DNA from: Citrobacter sp. 18056
GTDB lineage: Bacteria; Pseudomonadota; Gammaproteobacteria; Enterobacterales; Enterobacteriaceae
Direction of reading: 5' to 3'
Length of the DNA stretch: 64,000 nt
Assembly: GCA_902706235.1 (NCBI GenBank)
Contig: CACSJR010000010.1
Location: 1 to 64,000 of the forward strand
Shown here: piece by piece, positions 14,374 to 22,944 of the stretch
How positions within the stretch are numbered: position 1 is the first letter of the stretch
Layout of the letters: the number at the start of each line of letters is the position of its first letter
Notes under the pieces: model-generated
The model's database searches: none
Told to the model about the DNA's origin: nothing
What the model saw: only the letters and a program-made list of their open reading frames with translations
Position numbers and translations under genes: made by a program

Positions 14374-15333
14374 ATGGAGGACTTTCTGGCGCTGACGCTC
14401 TCGGGTGATAACCCGGCGCATACGCGCGGCGAAACGGCGCAGTTTCACTGGCAATGGCACGAGCGCGGCATTCTGGAGCTGACGCCGTTCGCGAACTGTT
14501 CCCGGGCGCTGGTGCTGTCGGCGGGCATTCACGGCAATGAAACCGCACCGGTAGAAATGGTCGATACGCTGCTGAAAGGGCTGTTCAGCGGCGAGATCGT
14601 TCTGAGCTGGCGGGTGCTGCTGGTGTTGGGGAATCCTCCGGCGCTGGTGGACAACAAACGTTATCTGCACAGTGATATGAACCGGATGTTCGGTGGGCGC
14701 TGGCATGAGTTTGTGCCGTCGCTGGAGACTGCCCGCGCGGCGCGCCTTGAGCACGCGCTGTCACAGTTCTGGCAGCCGCTGGATTCCCTGCGCTGGCATC
14801 TCGATATGCATACCGCCATTCGCGGCTCGCATCACGTACGCTTTGGCGTGCTGCCGATGCGTAAAGAGCCGTGGGATGATACCTTCCTGCACTGGCTTGG
14901 CGCGGCAGGGCTGGAGGCATTGGTGTTCCATCAAACCCCCGGCGGGACGTTTACGCATTACAGTACAGAGCGCTTTAGCGCGTTTGCCTGCACGCTGGAG
15001 CTTGGTAAGGCGCTGCCGTTTGGCCACAACGATTTAAGCCAGTTTGCCACCACGCAGACCGCGCTGACGCAGCTGCTTGGCGGTGAGATAACGTCTGCGC
15101 CGCTGCCGCTGAAATATCGCGTTGCACAGCAAATCACCCGCCACGACGACCGCTTCCAGTTGCATATGTCCGCTGAGACGCTGAACTTCACGCCTTTCCC
15201 CGCAGGCACGCTGCTGGCGGAAGAGGGCGATACGCGCTGGCTGGTGAAACATGACACCGAGTATGTTCTGTTCCCCAATCCCAATGTTGCACCCGGGCTT
15301 CGTGCCGGATTGATGCTGGTACGCGAAGCCTGA
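14374..15333 (+). CDS. astE: Succinylglutamate desuccinylase
   Basis: AstE (319 residues) is a zinc-dependent hydrolase of the aspartoacylase family that releases glutamate and succinate in the last AST step. Zinc ligands His53 and Glu56 (GIHGNE) and His146 (LDMHT) are visible, and [11 protein letters not shown] holds the expected catalytic glutamate. An AGGAGG-type site lies just before ATG. It ends the operon and is followed by a strong terminator. Confidence 0.96.
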   Translation: MEDFLALTLSGDNPAHTRGETAQFHWQWHERGILELTPFANCSRALVLSAGIHGNETAPVEMVDTLLKGLFSGEIVLSWRVLLVLGNPPALVDNKRYLHSDMNRMFGGRWHEFVPSLETARAARLEHALSQFWQPLDSLRWHLDMHTAIRGSHHVRFGVLPMRKEPWDDTFLHWLGAAGLEALVFHQTPGGTFTHYSTERFSAFACTLELGKALPFGHNDLSQFATTQTALTQLLGGEITSAPLPLKYRVAQQITRHDDRFQLHMSAETLNFTPFPAGTLLAEEGDTRWLVKHDTEYVLFPNPNVAPGLRAGLMLVREA

Positions 15334-15342
15334 AACCATTAA

Positions 15343-15377
15343 CGGCGGCGGTGAATGTCCTTCATCGCCGCCTTTTT
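15343..15377 (+). terminator. Intrinsic terminator of the ast operon
   Basis: GGCGGCGGTGAA pairs with TTCATCGCCGCC around a 5-base loop (one bulge) and is followed by TTTTTATT, just after the astE stop. Confidence 0.88.
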
Positions 15378-15600
15378 ATTTGTTAGGCGAAACGTGTTTA
15401 CAGCGGAAATTGCGGATTATTCTTATGAACCGCTTTTTAATTAATCAGGATTGCGGTAGACTTCTTCATAATCTCTTCCAGAACAGCCAGTTATCTATTT
15501 ATTCTTGCAACTCTCCACACTTTTTCCTTATTTCCTCCACAATTGACGAAAAATTGCTTTTTATACTTTCACTGTTTTACGCTTGCTCTGACTAATTGAC

Positions 15601-15615
15601 GTTAAACCCCGTAAA
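15601..15615 (+). promoter_or_regulatory. CpxR box upstream of spy
   Basis: GTTAAACCCCGTAAA fits the CpxR tandem GTAAA-N5-GTAAA with one mismatch, 60 bases before the spy start. Spy in E. coli is activated by CpxR and BaeR on envelope stress. The remainder of the 341-bp gap between astE and spy holds the ast terminator and AT-rich promoter sequence. Confidence 0.65.
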
Positions 15616-15674
15616 GTTAATCTCGTCAACACGGCAATGCGCCGTAGAAAATAACTGAAAGTAAGGAACATATT

Positions 15675-16160
15675 ATGAAAAAGATGACAACTGCTCTGAT
15701 TATCGCTTCTACCCTGGCTCTGGGCGCTGCTAACCTGGCTCATGCAGCAGACACGACGACCACTACCACTGAAAGCGCGCCGATGATGCACCATAAAGGC
15801 AAGCCGGGTATGCATCACGACATGATGTTTAAAGGCCTGAACCTGACCGACGCGCAGAAACAGCAAATCCGCGACATCATGAAAGAGCAGCGCGGCAAAA
15901 TGCAGCGTCCGTCCCTCGACGAACGTCGTGCCATGCATAATCTGATTGCCAGCGACTCCTTCGACAAAGCAAAAGCCGAAGAAATGGTGACCAAAATGGA
16001 AGCCCAGCACAAAGACATGGCGGTTTCCCGTATGGAAACGCAGAACAAGATCTACAACATCTTGACCCCGGAACAGAAAAAGCAATTTAATGCCAATTTT
16101 GAGAAGCGTCTGACAGAACGTCACGCGCCAGAAGGTAAGATGCAGTCATCTGCTGAGTAA
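15675..16160 (+). CDS. spy: Periplasmic chaperone Spy
   Basis: Spy (161 residues) is an ATP-independent periplasmic chaperone that cradles unfolded proteins. A cleavable signal peptide ends after about residue 24 (NLAHA-AD). The two family LTxxQ motifs are seen as LTDAQ and LTPEQ, and the mature protein is the expected helical, basic and Met-rich cradle. A start with GGAACA behind AAGGA is well placed. It forms its own transcription unit with a CpxR box and a long terminator hairpin. Confidence 0.96.
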   Translation: MKKMTTALIIASTLALGAANLAHAADTTTTTTESAPMMHHKGKPGMHHDMMFKGLNLTDAQKQQIRDIMKEQRGKMQRPSLDERRAMHNLIASDSFDKAKAEEMVTKMEAQHKDMAVSRMETQNKIYNILTPEQKKQFNANFEKRLTERHAPEGKMQSSAE

Positions 16161-16182
16161 TTCCAGCCGAGCTGACTTAAAG

Positions 16183-16238
16183 ACCGCCGGTCTTGCCCAC
16201 ACGCCCATAACAGGCGGTGGGCAGGACCGGCGGTTTTT
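16183..16238 (+). terminator. Intrinsic terminator of spy
   Basis: A long stem (ACCGCCGGTC with GACCGGCGGT, continued by TTGCCCAC with GTGGGCA) is followed by TTTTTCTTT. Confidence 0.88.
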
Positions 16239-16460
16239 CTTTATTGTCCCTTTGCCCGTTGCCACACTCCCGCTATTCTCCTCGTACACACGCTGACTCT
16301 TTATTAAAGGACATCAAACCGTTACGTGTCTTTCACCGCAATAAGTGCATAAAGCCGCTAAGGCTCTTCGTGCCTTCTGCCGATACTCCGTATGTCGTGA
16401 AAAAAAGATAAAAAATATGGCTGCCGTCGTAGCAGCCTGAGTCGTTCTTCAGGAGTGATG

Positions 16461-17063
16461 ATGGAATACTTTGATATCCGCAAAATGCCGGTCAGTCTGT
16501 GGAAAAATGGCGCGGGCGAAACCCGTGAACTCTGCTGTTTTCCGCCTGCCACCCGTGATTTCAACTGGCGTGCCAGTATTGCGTCGATTGCGGGCAGCGG
16601 TGAGTTTTCTGCATTCCCCGGCGTGGACAGGGTGATAACGTTGCTTGAAGGCGGCGAGGTGACGCTCGACGGCGGGAACGCGTTCCATCACACCTTAAAG
16701 CGATTCCAGCCGTTCCGTTTCTCCGGAGAGCAAACGGTGCGGGCGCAGCTTTCTGAAGGGCTGATGTCGATGGATCTCAATATCATGACCCGACGCGAAC
16801 GCTGCCAGGCCAAAGTGCGCGTCGCTGACCGGACGTTTACCACTTTTGGCGCGCGCGGTGGCATGGTGCTGGTGCTAAGCGGCGCGTGGCAATTGGGGGA
16901 CAAACTGCTGACTGCCGATCAAGGCGCGTACTGGCAGGACGAACATCACACCATTCGCCTGCTGAAAGACGAAGGCAAAATCCTTTATAGCGCCATCAGC
17001 TGGAACCCAGCGTGGCCGCTAACGGGGGTCAGTCAGGTCGATGATCTCAGCCTGGCCGGTTAA
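16461..17063 (+). CDS. ves: Ves/HutD family protein
   Basis: The 200-residue cupin-fold protein matches E. coli Ves (YdjR), an expression of which is cold-related, and the wider HutD family. [33 protein letters not shown] and FTTFGARGG are family landmarks. Its molecular role is not established. The start at 16461 is preferred because AGGAG is five bases upstream; ATG at 16458 and GTG at 16455 are too close. Its last 45 bases overlap the convergent cho gene. Confidence 0.9.
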   Translation: MEYFDIRKMPVSLWKNGAGETRELCCFPPATRDFNWRASIASIAGSGEFSAFPGVDRVITLLEGGEVTLDGGNAFHHTLKRFQPFRFSGEQTVRAQLSEGLMSMDLNIMTRRERCQAKVRVADRTFTTFGARGGMVLVLSGAWQLGDKLLTADQGAYWQDEHHTIRLLKDEGKILYSAISWNPAWPLTGVSQVDDLSLAG

Positions 17064-17891
17064 CAGCGGCTTGCAGAGAATTTTATAACCGTCATGATCG
17101 AACCCGGCGGGTAAACGGCGCAGCGCCTCGGCGGCAGAAAGGCTGGTGACTGAACCGAGCCACAGCCAGTTGTGGATGATGTGATACTCGGTCATATCCA
17201 CCGCATCTTCTTTCATCGCAATCGGCCCATGCCAGGGCCAGCAATTCAGCTGCAATTTTGCCAGCGCCGCCAGCAAACGCTGGTGGTGCGCTTCCTCGCT
17301 CTCTTTCCCACAGCACGCTCCGGCGCAACGTTTCAGCGCTGAGCGAAAACATCCGCGCCCGCGGGTGACGGCTTCCAGCCCCAGTAATCCGTAACACAGC
17401 TGATGCTCATCGGCGATAGTTTGCAGCGCCTGAAGCGCCGCCCGGCGGTTGGCGAATAAGCCGTACAGCCCCGGCTGATGGGCGAAATCTATCTCTTTGG
17501 CGTACACCACCTGCGGCTGAGCGCCGTTTAACAGCAGCGAGCACAACTGACGATTGCGGCGCAGGCGCTTGTTAAACAGCGGTTGCTGCTCTTTGATGAG
17601 TTTCGCTTCGAGTAATAATGCGCCCACTTCACCCGCCGTACGTACCCAGCTGATTCGCCGCGACTGGCGCAGCATGGCGGCTTCGTCGGGCGTACGCAGA
17701 TGCGAGAGAATACGGCTTCTGAGGTTGATGCTTTTCCCGATGTACAACGGCAGCGTATCGCTATCGCCATGAAAGGTGTAGACGCCGGGCAGGGAAGGCA
17801 GCGCTTCCAGCGACGGACGCAGGTGTTCGGGATATTCGTAGATTGCCGCCGCTTCAAATTCAAGACGCGGGGCGGATTGACGCCTGGCCAC
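17019..17891 (-). CDS. cho: Excinuclease Cho (UvrC homologue)
   Basis: Cho (290 residues) makes the 3' incision in nucleotide excision repair with UvrAB, especially at bulky lesions. The GIY-YIG nuclease domain is at about 32-110 ([19 protein letters not shown], and [18 protein letters not shown]). The cysteine-rich C-terminal half of the Cho type follows ([10 protein letters not shown]). The start codon is GTG at 17891, behind AGGAG. A LexA box lies directly upstream. It ends inside the 3' end of the convergent ves gene. Confidence 0.95.
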   Translation of the reverse strand: MARRQSAPRLEFEAAAIYEYPEHLRPSLEALPSLPGVYTFHGDSDTLPLYIGKSINLRSRILSHLRTPDEAAMLRQSRRISWVRTAGEVGALLLEAKLIKEQQPLFNKRLRRNRQLCSLLLNGAQPQVVYAKEIDFAHQPGLYGLFANRRAALQALQTIADEHQLCYGLLGLEAVTRGRGCFRSALKRCAGACCGKESEEAHHQRLLAALAKLQLNCWPWHGPIAMKEDAVDMTEYHIIHNWLWLGSVTSLSAAEALRRLPAGFDHDGYKILCKPLLTGQAEIIDLTDPR

Positions 17892-17903
17892 ATTGACTCC
17901 TGA

Positions 17904-17923
17904 TACTGTTTATCCGAACAGTA
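17904..17923 (-). promoter_or_regulatory. LexA (SOS) box of cho
   Basis: TACTGTTTATCCGAACAGTA has the CTGT-N8-ACAG core with the full TA flanks, 13 bases upstream of the GTG start. It should place cho under SOS control as in E. coli. Confidence 0.93.
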
Positions 17924-18008
17924 TAGCAGCGTTGCGCTGGAGGAAAAAGGTGAAAAAATCAGCAGAAAGTCGCCGGGTAAACAAGCGTTACCCGGCGAGG
18001 GTGGCGTA

Positions 18009-18836
18009 TTAACGCTTCCAGAAATCGTCGAAAACGGTGATCGGTGGCCGACGTTTGTGTTCAGTTTTCAGGTACCAGCCTTCAATGATGCGGGCAGTAC
18101 CTGCATCGACCGGCTTGCCTTCAAGATAATCGTCAATGTTTTCATAGGTAACGCCAAGCGCGGCTTCGTCCGGCAGAGAAGGGCGGTCATCTTCCAGGTC
18201 GGCAGTCGGGGCTTTCTGATACAGATGTTCCGGGCAGCCGAGCGTGGCTAACAGCTGTTTGCCCTGACGTTTGTTGAGGCGGAAAATCGGGTTGATGTCG
18301 GTGCCGCCGTCGCCATATTTGGTGAAGAACCCGGTAACCGCTTCAGCCGCGTGATCGGTGCCGACCACTACGCCTTTGGTCATTCCGGCAATGCTGTACT
18401 GCGCTTTCATGCGTTCGCGGGCTTTTTCATTGCCGCGCACGAAATCGCTGAGCTCAATACTCGCTTCACGCAGTGCCTGTTCACTCGCCAGCACCGCGCC
18501 CTTGATGTTGACCGTCAGCACGCGATCCGGCTGGATAAATGCGATGGCATCCTGACAATCCTGTTCATCAGCCTGAACGCCAAACGGCAGGCGCACAGCG
18601 ATAAATTCCAGGCTGTCGTCGCCGTTTTCTTTGCGCAGTTCACTGATAGCTATCTGGCAAAGTTTGCCGGTGAGCGTGGAGTCCTGACCGCCACTGATGC
18701 CCAGCACCAGTGACTTAATAAACGGATATGTGGTGAGATACGACTTCAGAAAATCCACACTGCGGCGAATTTCTGCTTCGCTGTTGACCTGCGGCTGAAC
18801 GCCGAGCGCCTCAATAATCTCTTGTTGCAGAGCCAT
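18009..18836 (-). CDS. nadE: NH3-dependent NAD+ synthetase
   Basis: NadE (275 residues) adenylates nicotinate adenine dinucleotide and amidates it with ammonia to give NAD+. The N-type ATP pyrophosphatase P-loop SGGQDS is at 48-53. [12 protein letters not shown] and [11 protein letters not shown] follow the short, glutaminase-free E. coli form. It is transcribed alone, away from osmE. Confidence 0.97.
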   Translation of the reverse strand: MALQQEIIEALGVQPQVNSEAEIRRSVDFLKSYLTTYPFIKSLVLGISGGQDSTLTGKLCQIAISELRKENGDDSLEFIAVRLPFGVQADEQDCQDAIAFIQPDRVLTVNIKGAVLASEQALREASIELSDFVRGNEKARERMKAQYSIAGMTKGVVVGTDHAAEAVTGFFTKYGDGGTDINPIFRLNKRQGKQLLATLGCPEHLYQKAPTADLEDDRPSLPDEAALGVTYENIDDYLEGKPVDAGTARIIEGWYLKTEHKRRPPITVFDDFWKR

Positions 18837-19181
18837 TTACCCCTCCCCAAAAAGGTTGTCTTCTATCTGCTAAAGCTACCTCTTTGCTGAGAAAACGACA
18901 AGGATCACATTTTTGACTGCCGTAAAATGCCGCAATTCAGCAGGATATCGCTTTATTACTAGATTTATCTGAAAGTTAACTCAGTTTGCCTCTTGGGTTG
19001 ATAAATAGCACTATTTATTCCAGGCTTATAACACACTGATAACTCGTCATACTTCAAGTTGTTGGTGTGTTGGCTGCACCTGTGCGCCCCAGTCACATAG
19101 TTATCTATGCTCCTGGGGACTTACAGGTTTGCCGCCTGCCAACATCTCGAATTATTTTGAGTAAAAAAAAGAGGACGATGT
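18837..19181. promoter_or_regulatory. nadE-osmE divergent region
   Basis: This 345-bp gap holds both promoters and, in its osmE-proximal third, an ERIC element. The AT-rich part (about 18950-19040) should contain the osmE promoter, which in E. coli is osmotically induced; no single promoter match was clear enough to mark. Confidence 0.5.
19047..19160 (+). repeat. ERIC (enterobacterial repetitive intergenic consensus) element
   Basis: The stretch from TCATACTTCAAGTTG to ATCTCGAATTATTTTGA has the ERIC layout: GCGCCCCAGTCACATAG and CTATGCTCCTGGGGAC form the central palindrome that underlies ERIC primers, flanked by the TTCAAGTTG and CTCGAATTATTT ends. It is about 114 bp, close to the full 127 bp. 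It lies just upstream of the osmE ribosome site, so it is probably transcribed as part of the osmE leader. Confidence 0.85.
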
Positions 19182-19520
19182 ATGAACAAGAATGTAGCGG
19201 GAATCTTAGGTGCAGCAGCAGTACTGACCATGTTGGCGGGTTGTACCGCGTACGACCGTACGCAGGACCAATTCACTCAGCCAGTGGTGAAAGACGTTAA
19301 AAAAGGCATGAGCCGCGATCAGGTTCTGCAGGTTGCCGGTAAGCCTTCTTCTGAAATTACCATGGTTCATGCTCGTGGTACTTGTCAGACCTACATCCTG
19401 GGTCAACGTGATGGTAAAGCTCAAACGTATTTCGTTGCACTGGATGACACTGGTCACGTGATCAATTCTGGCTATCAGACCTGTGCCGAGTACGACACCG
19501 ACCCACAGACTGCGAAGTAA
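19182..19520 (+). CDS. osmE: Osmotically inducible lipoprotein OsmE
   Basis: OsmE (112 residues) has a lipoprotein signal ([21 protein letters not shown]) with Cys21 as the probable acylated residue, followed by a BamE/OmlA-like beta-alpha domain. In E. coli it is induced by high osmolarity and stationary phase; its role is not defined, although databases call it a regulator. GAGGACG is a good ribosome site. It is a single-gene unit ending in a terminator. Confidence 0.94.
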   Translation: MNKNVAGILGAAAVLTMLAGCTAYDRTQDQFTQPVVKDVKKGMSRDQVLQVAGKPSSEITMVHARGTCQTYILGQRDGKAQTYFVALDDTGHVINSGYQTCAEYDTDPQTAK

Positions 19521-19553
19521 GCAACTCACACATTTAGCTGAGTCCTGAGCAAG

Positions 19554-19577
19554 CCCGGCCATCTGGCCGGGTTTTTT
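19554..19577 (+). terminator. Intrinsic terminator of osmE
   Basis: CCCGGCC-ATCT-GGCCGGG followed by TTTTTT. Confidence 0.92.
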
Positions 19578-19623
19578 ATTGCCTGCTGCTGCTTATTTAA
19601 TTGCGCGAATTATTTGGCCAAAA

Positions 19624-19639
19624 TGTGAGGGTAGTCATA
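19624..19639 (+). promoter_or_regulatory. CRP site of the chb promoter
   Basis: TGTGAGGGTAGTCATA fits TGTGA-N6-TCACA with one mismatch. Just upstream, TTAATTGCGCGAATTA (19598-19613) is a palindrome of NagC type. In E. coli chb is activated by CRP and ChbR and repressed by NagC, so both are plausible, the NagC site less securely. Confidence 0.65.
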
Positions 19640-19816
19640 ACTGAAGGTCAATGAGAGACAATTTAGGTCTGCCAGGAATTATCTTGCACCTTTGCGATGC
19701 CGTATACTCACCTTACAAACACAAAGTAACAATTCGTTACCGTCATAAGCCCGCCCCGTTGAGTTCGGGATGAATTACCCGGCGGCGGTCAGTAAATACC
19801 TATTGAGGAAGCGAGT

Positions 19817-20137
19817 ATGGAAAAGAAACATATCTACTTATTCTGTTCTGCGGGCATGTCCACCTCTCTGTTGGTGTCAAAAATGCGCGCACAAGCTGAG
19901 AAGTACGAAGTGCCGGTTGTTATTGACGCTTTCCCAGAAACCCTCGCGGGCGAAAAAGGTGTCGACGCCGACGTCGTATTACTGGGCCCACAAATCGCTT
20001 ATATGTTGCCGGAAATTCAGCGTCTGCTGCCCAATAAGCCGGTAGAAGTTATTGATTCAGTGTTGTATGGCAAGATAGATGGTTTAGGTGTACTGAAAGC
20101 TGCTGTTGCGGCGATTAAGAAAGCAGCAGCGCAGTAA
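19817..20137 (+). CDS. chbB: PTS N,N'-diacetylchitobiose EIIB
   Basis: ChbB (106 residues) is the cytoplasmic EIIB of the lactose/chitobiose PTS family. Cys10 in [10 protein letters not shown] is the phosphorylated residue. It takes phosphate from ChbA and passes it to chitobiose as it enters through ChbC. AGGAAG is well placed before ATG. It is the first gene of chbBCARFG. Confidence 0.96.
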   Translation: MEKKHIYLFCSAGMSTSLLVSKMRAQAEKYEVPVVIDAFPETLAGEKGVDADVVLLGPQIAYMLPEIQRLLPNKPVEVIDSVLYGKIDGLGVLKAAVAAIKKAAAQ

Positions 20138-20161
20138 TTTTTGCTTTATTATTTTAATTTT

Positions 20162-20181
20162 CCCGTCAAAGAGTAATTTCA
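20162..20181 (+). promoter_or_regulatory. ChiX sRNA pairing (trap) site in the chbB-chbC spacer
   Basis: CCCGTCAAAGAGTAATTTCA is complementary at 19 of 20 positions to the seed region of E. coli ChiX (MicM) as I recall it. In E. coli and Salmonella the chbBC spacer sequesters ChiX when chitosugars are present, relieving the chitoporin chiP mRNA. The chiX gene itself is not in the window. Confidence 0.75.
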
Positions 20182-20190
20182 CACACAATC

Positions 20191-20211
20191 GCCGCAATAT
20201 TTTATTGCGGC
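20191..20211 (+). other. chbB-chbC intercistronic hairpin
   Basis: GCCGCAATA and TATTGCGGC form a perfect 9-bp stem with a 3-base loop, immediately 3' of the ChiX site and before the chbC ribosome site. It lacks a T-run, so mRNA processing or protection is more likely than termination. Confidence 0.6.
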
Positions 20212-20228
20212 CTTTAAGGGTATTTTCT

Positions 20229-21587
20229 ATGAGTAAATTTATTAGCTCTCTTGAAAAGGTACTCCTTCCTTTTGCTGTAAAAATAGGAAAGCAGCCGCAT
20301 ATTAATGCAATTAAAAACGGTTTTATTAAACTGATGCCGTTGACCCTCGCAGGGGCCATGTTCGTTTTAATTAATAACGTGTTTTTAAGTTTTGGCGAAG
20401 GCTCGTTTTTCTATTCGATGGGCATTCGGTTAGATGCTTCAACCATTGAGATCCTGAATGGTTTTAAAGCCATCGGCGGCAACGTGTACAACGGTACGTT
20501 GGGCATTATGTCGCTGATGGCGCCTTTTTTCATTGGTATGGCGCTGGCTGAAGAACGCAAGGTTGATCCCCTGGCGGCGGGCCTGTTATCCGTCGCGGCC
20601 TTTATGACCGTCACCCCTTATAGCGTGGGCGAAGCCTATGCGGTGGGGGCTAACTGGTTAGGTGGGCAAAATATTATATCGGGCATGGTCATAGGTTTGA
20701 TTGTGGCGGAGATGTTTACCTTCGTCATACGCCGTAACTGGGTGATTACTCTGCCGGATAGCGTACCGACCTCGGTTTCCCGCTCTTTCTCGGCGCTGAT
20801 TCCTGGCTTCCTTATCCTGACCGTGTTCGGTGTTATCTCCTGGGCGCTGGCCACCCATGGCAGCAACTTCCACCAGATTATCCTCGATTCCATCTCCAAA
20901 CCGTTGGCGTCAATGGGCAGCGTCGTGGGCTGGGCATACGTTATCTTTAACTCACTGCTGTGGTTCTTTGGTGTGCACGGTTCACTGGCACTCACCGCGC
21001 TGGACAACGGCATCATGACCCCGTGGGCGCTGGAAAACATCGCACTGTACCAGCAGTATGGCTCTGTTGAAGCGGCTATCGCTGCCGGGAAAGAGTTCCA
21101 CTTCTGGGCCAAGCCGATGCTCGACTCCTACATCCTGCTGGGCGGTTCCGGTGCGACGCTGGGTCTGATTATTGCCATCTTTATTGGTTCACGTCGTGCT
21201 GACCATCGTCAGGTCGCGAAACTGGCGCTGCCATCAGGCATCTTCCAGATTAATGAACCGATTCTGTTTGGTCTGCCGATCATCATGAACCCGGTGATGT
21301 TTATTCCGTTCGTGCTGGTTCAGCCAATTCTGGCCGCTATCACGCTGCTGGCGTACTCGATGGGCATTATCCCACCGGTAACCAACCTGGCACCGTGGAC
21401 CATGCCGACCGGCCTGGGGGCCTTCTTCAACAGTAACGGTAGCGTTGCGGCGCTGTGTGTCGCGCTGTTTAACCTCGGGGTGTCGGTGGTGGTGTACCTG
21501 CCGTTCGTGGCGGTATCCAACAAAGCACAGGCCGTTATTGAGCAGGAAGAGAGCGAAGAAGATATCGCTAACGCACTGAAATTCTGA
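20229..21587 (+). CDS. chbC: PTS N,N'-diacetylchitobiose EIIC permease
   Basis: ChbC (452 residues) is the membrane EIIC that imports and phosphorylates chitobiose and related beta-glucosides. The N-terminus [20 protein letters not shown] and the sequence [14 protein letters not shown] around the conserved Asn-Glu pair are family hallmarks, with about ten membrane spans. The chosen start at 20229 matches the E. coli protein; an in-frame extension over the ChiX site is rejected. Confidence 0.96.
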   Translation: MSKFISSLEKVLLPFAVKIGKQPHINAIKNGFIKLMPLTLAGAMFVLINNVFLSFGEGSFFYSMGIRLDASTIEILNGFKAIGGNVYNGTLGIMSLMAPFFIGMALAEERKVDPLAAGLLSVAAFMTVTPYSVGEAYAVGANWLGGQNIISGMVIGLIVAEMFTFVIRRNWVITLPDSVPTSVSRSFSALIPGFLILTVFGVISWALATHGSNFHQIILDSISKPLASMGSVVGWAYVIFNSLLWFFGVHGSLALTALDNGIMTPWALENIALYQQYGSVEAAIAAGKEFHFWAKPMLDSYILLGGSGATLGLIIAIFIGSRRADHRQVAKLALPSGIFQINEPILFGLPIIMNPVMFIPFVLVQPILAAITLLAYSMGIIPPVTNLAPWTMPTGLGAFFNSNGSVAALCVALFNLGVSVVVYLPFVAVSNKAQAVIEQEESEEDIANALKF

Positions 21588-21593
21588 TGTAAC

Positions 21594-21620
21594 GCGGTAC
21601 GGGAGTTGCTCCCGTACCGC
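21594..21620 (+). other. chbC-chbA intercistronic hairpin
   Basis: GCGGTACGGGAG and CTCCCGTACCGC form a perfect 12-bp stem with loop TTG. No T-run follows, and chbA starts 22 bases later; it probably stabilises the upstream message. Confidence 0.7.
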
Positions 21621-21642
21621 CAGACGTAAAGAGGGAATAGCT

Positions 21643-21990
21643 ATGTTCGATCTGGATAAAATCGTGGCAGATGAGGTTGAAGTTAACGATCTCGAAGAAG
21701 TGGTTATGGGGCTTATCATTAACTCCGGACAGGCACGCAGCCTGGCGTACACCGCGTTGAAACAGGCCAAGCAGGGCGATTTCACGACGGCAAAAGCCAC
21801 AATGGAACAATCCCGCATCGCGCTGAGTGAAGCGCACCGCGTGCAAACGCAGCTCATCGAAAGCGATGAAGGCGAAGGCAAAATGAAGGTCAGCCTGGTG
21901 CTGGTACATGCGCAGGATCATCTTATGACCTCAATGCTGGCCCGCGAGCTGGTTGCCGAATTGATTGAGCTTCACGAGAAGGTACAATAA
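21643..21990 (+). CDS. chbA: PTS N,N'-diacetylchitobiose EIIA
   Basis: ChbA (115 residues) is the trimeric EIIA of the lactose/chitobiose family. His89 in VLVHAQDHLMT is the phospho-acceptor; an aspartate follows in the metal-binding core. It receives phosphate from HPr and gives it to ChbB. It lies fifteen bases before chbR. Confidence 0.96.
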   Translation: MFDLDKIVADEVEVNDLEEVVMGLIINSGQARSLAYTALKQAKQGDFTTAKATMEQSRIALSEAHRVQTQLIESDEGEGKMKVSLVLVHAQDHLMTSMLARELVAELIELHEKVQ

Positions 21991-22005
21991 CGGGTAGATA
22001 CCACC

Positions 22006-22845
22006 ATGAGGCAACCAAAGATGACGACCCTGGAAATTAGTACCGCGCTTGAACAACAACTGTTTAACGGTAAGAATTTTCATGTCTTCATCTACAACAA
22101 AACGGAAAGCATCAGCGGTTTACACCAGCACGATTACTACGAGTTCACTCTCGTGTTAACCGGGCGCTATTACCAGGAAATCAATGGTAAACGGGTGATG
22201 CTGGAGCGCGGGGATTTTGTCTTCATCCCGATGGGGTCTTACCACCAGAGCTTTTACGAGTTCGGCGCGACCCGCATCCTGAACGTTGGCATCAGCAAAC
22301 GTTTCTTTGAAGAGCACTATCAGCCGCTGTTACCCAGTTTTTTGGTGGCCTCACAGGTTTACTCGGTTAAAAGTACCTTTCTCAGCTATATAGAGTCGGT
22401 TATTGCCTCACTCAATTTCCGCGAAAGTGAATTTGATGAGTTTATTGAAGTGGTTTCGTTCTATGTGATTAACCGTCTGCGCCATTTCCGTGAGGAGCAG
22501 TCACAGGATGTTATTCCTCAGTGGTTAAAAACAACCGTAGAAGAGATGCACGATAAACATAAATTTGGTGAAGGTGCGCTGGAAAATATGGTCGCGCTAT
22601 CCGGTAAGTCTCAGGAATATCTGACCCGGGCAACGCAGCGTTTTTACAGTAAGACGCCGATGCAGATAATTAATGATATCCGCATCAACTTCGCTATGAA
22701 GCAATTGGAAATTACCAATTATTCGGTGACCGATATTGCGTATGAATCAGGTTACAGCAGTCCGAGTCTGTTTATTAAGACCTTCAAAAAGCTGACCTCA
22801 TTTACACCCAGCAATTATCGAAAACAGCTCACCGTAATTAATTAA
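22006..22845 (+). CDS. chbR: Chitobiose operon regulator ChbR (AraC family)
   Basis: ChbR (279 residues) has an N-terminal cupin ([23 protein letters not shown]) and a C-terminal AraC double helix-turn-helix ([21 protein letters not shown]). It acts on the chb promoter as both repressor and, with chitosugar phosphates, activator. It lies inside the operon, as in E. coli. The first ATG at 22006 gives MRQPKMT; a second at 22021 is possible. Confidence 0.95.
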   Translation: MRQPKMTTLEISTALEQQLFNGKNFHVFIYNKTESISGLHQHDYYEFTLVLTGRYYQEINGKRVMLERGDFVFIPMGSYHQSFYEFGATRILNVGISKRFFEEHYQPLLPSFLVASQVYSVKSTFLSYIESVIASLNFRESEFDEFIEVVSFYVINRLRHFREEQSQDVIPQWLKTTVEEMHDKHKFGEGALENMVALSGKSQEYLTRATQRFYSKTPMQIINDIRINFAMKQLEITNYSVTDIAYESGYSSPSLFIKTFKKLTSFTPSNYRKQLTVIN

Positions 22846-22849
22846 CGCC

Positions 22850-22865
22850 GTGCGGTACGCCGCAC
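22850..22865 (+). other. chbR-chbF intercistronic hairpin
   Basis: GTGCGG-TACG-CCGCAC, a 6-bp G+C-rich stem with a tetraloop five bases after the chbR stop; no T-run. The 99-bp spacer shows no other feature. Confidence 0.5.
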
Positions 22866-22944
22866 GCACCGAATTCGTTTAGCTATCCGCGCGTCAGGTG
22901 GAGAGTTAGCCACACGCCGTTTGCGGATCACGAGGGAGAAAGTT

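Noticed and set aside
16217-16411. 64-codon frame between spy and ves
   Set aside because: It begins inside the spy terminator and has no start signal or similarity.
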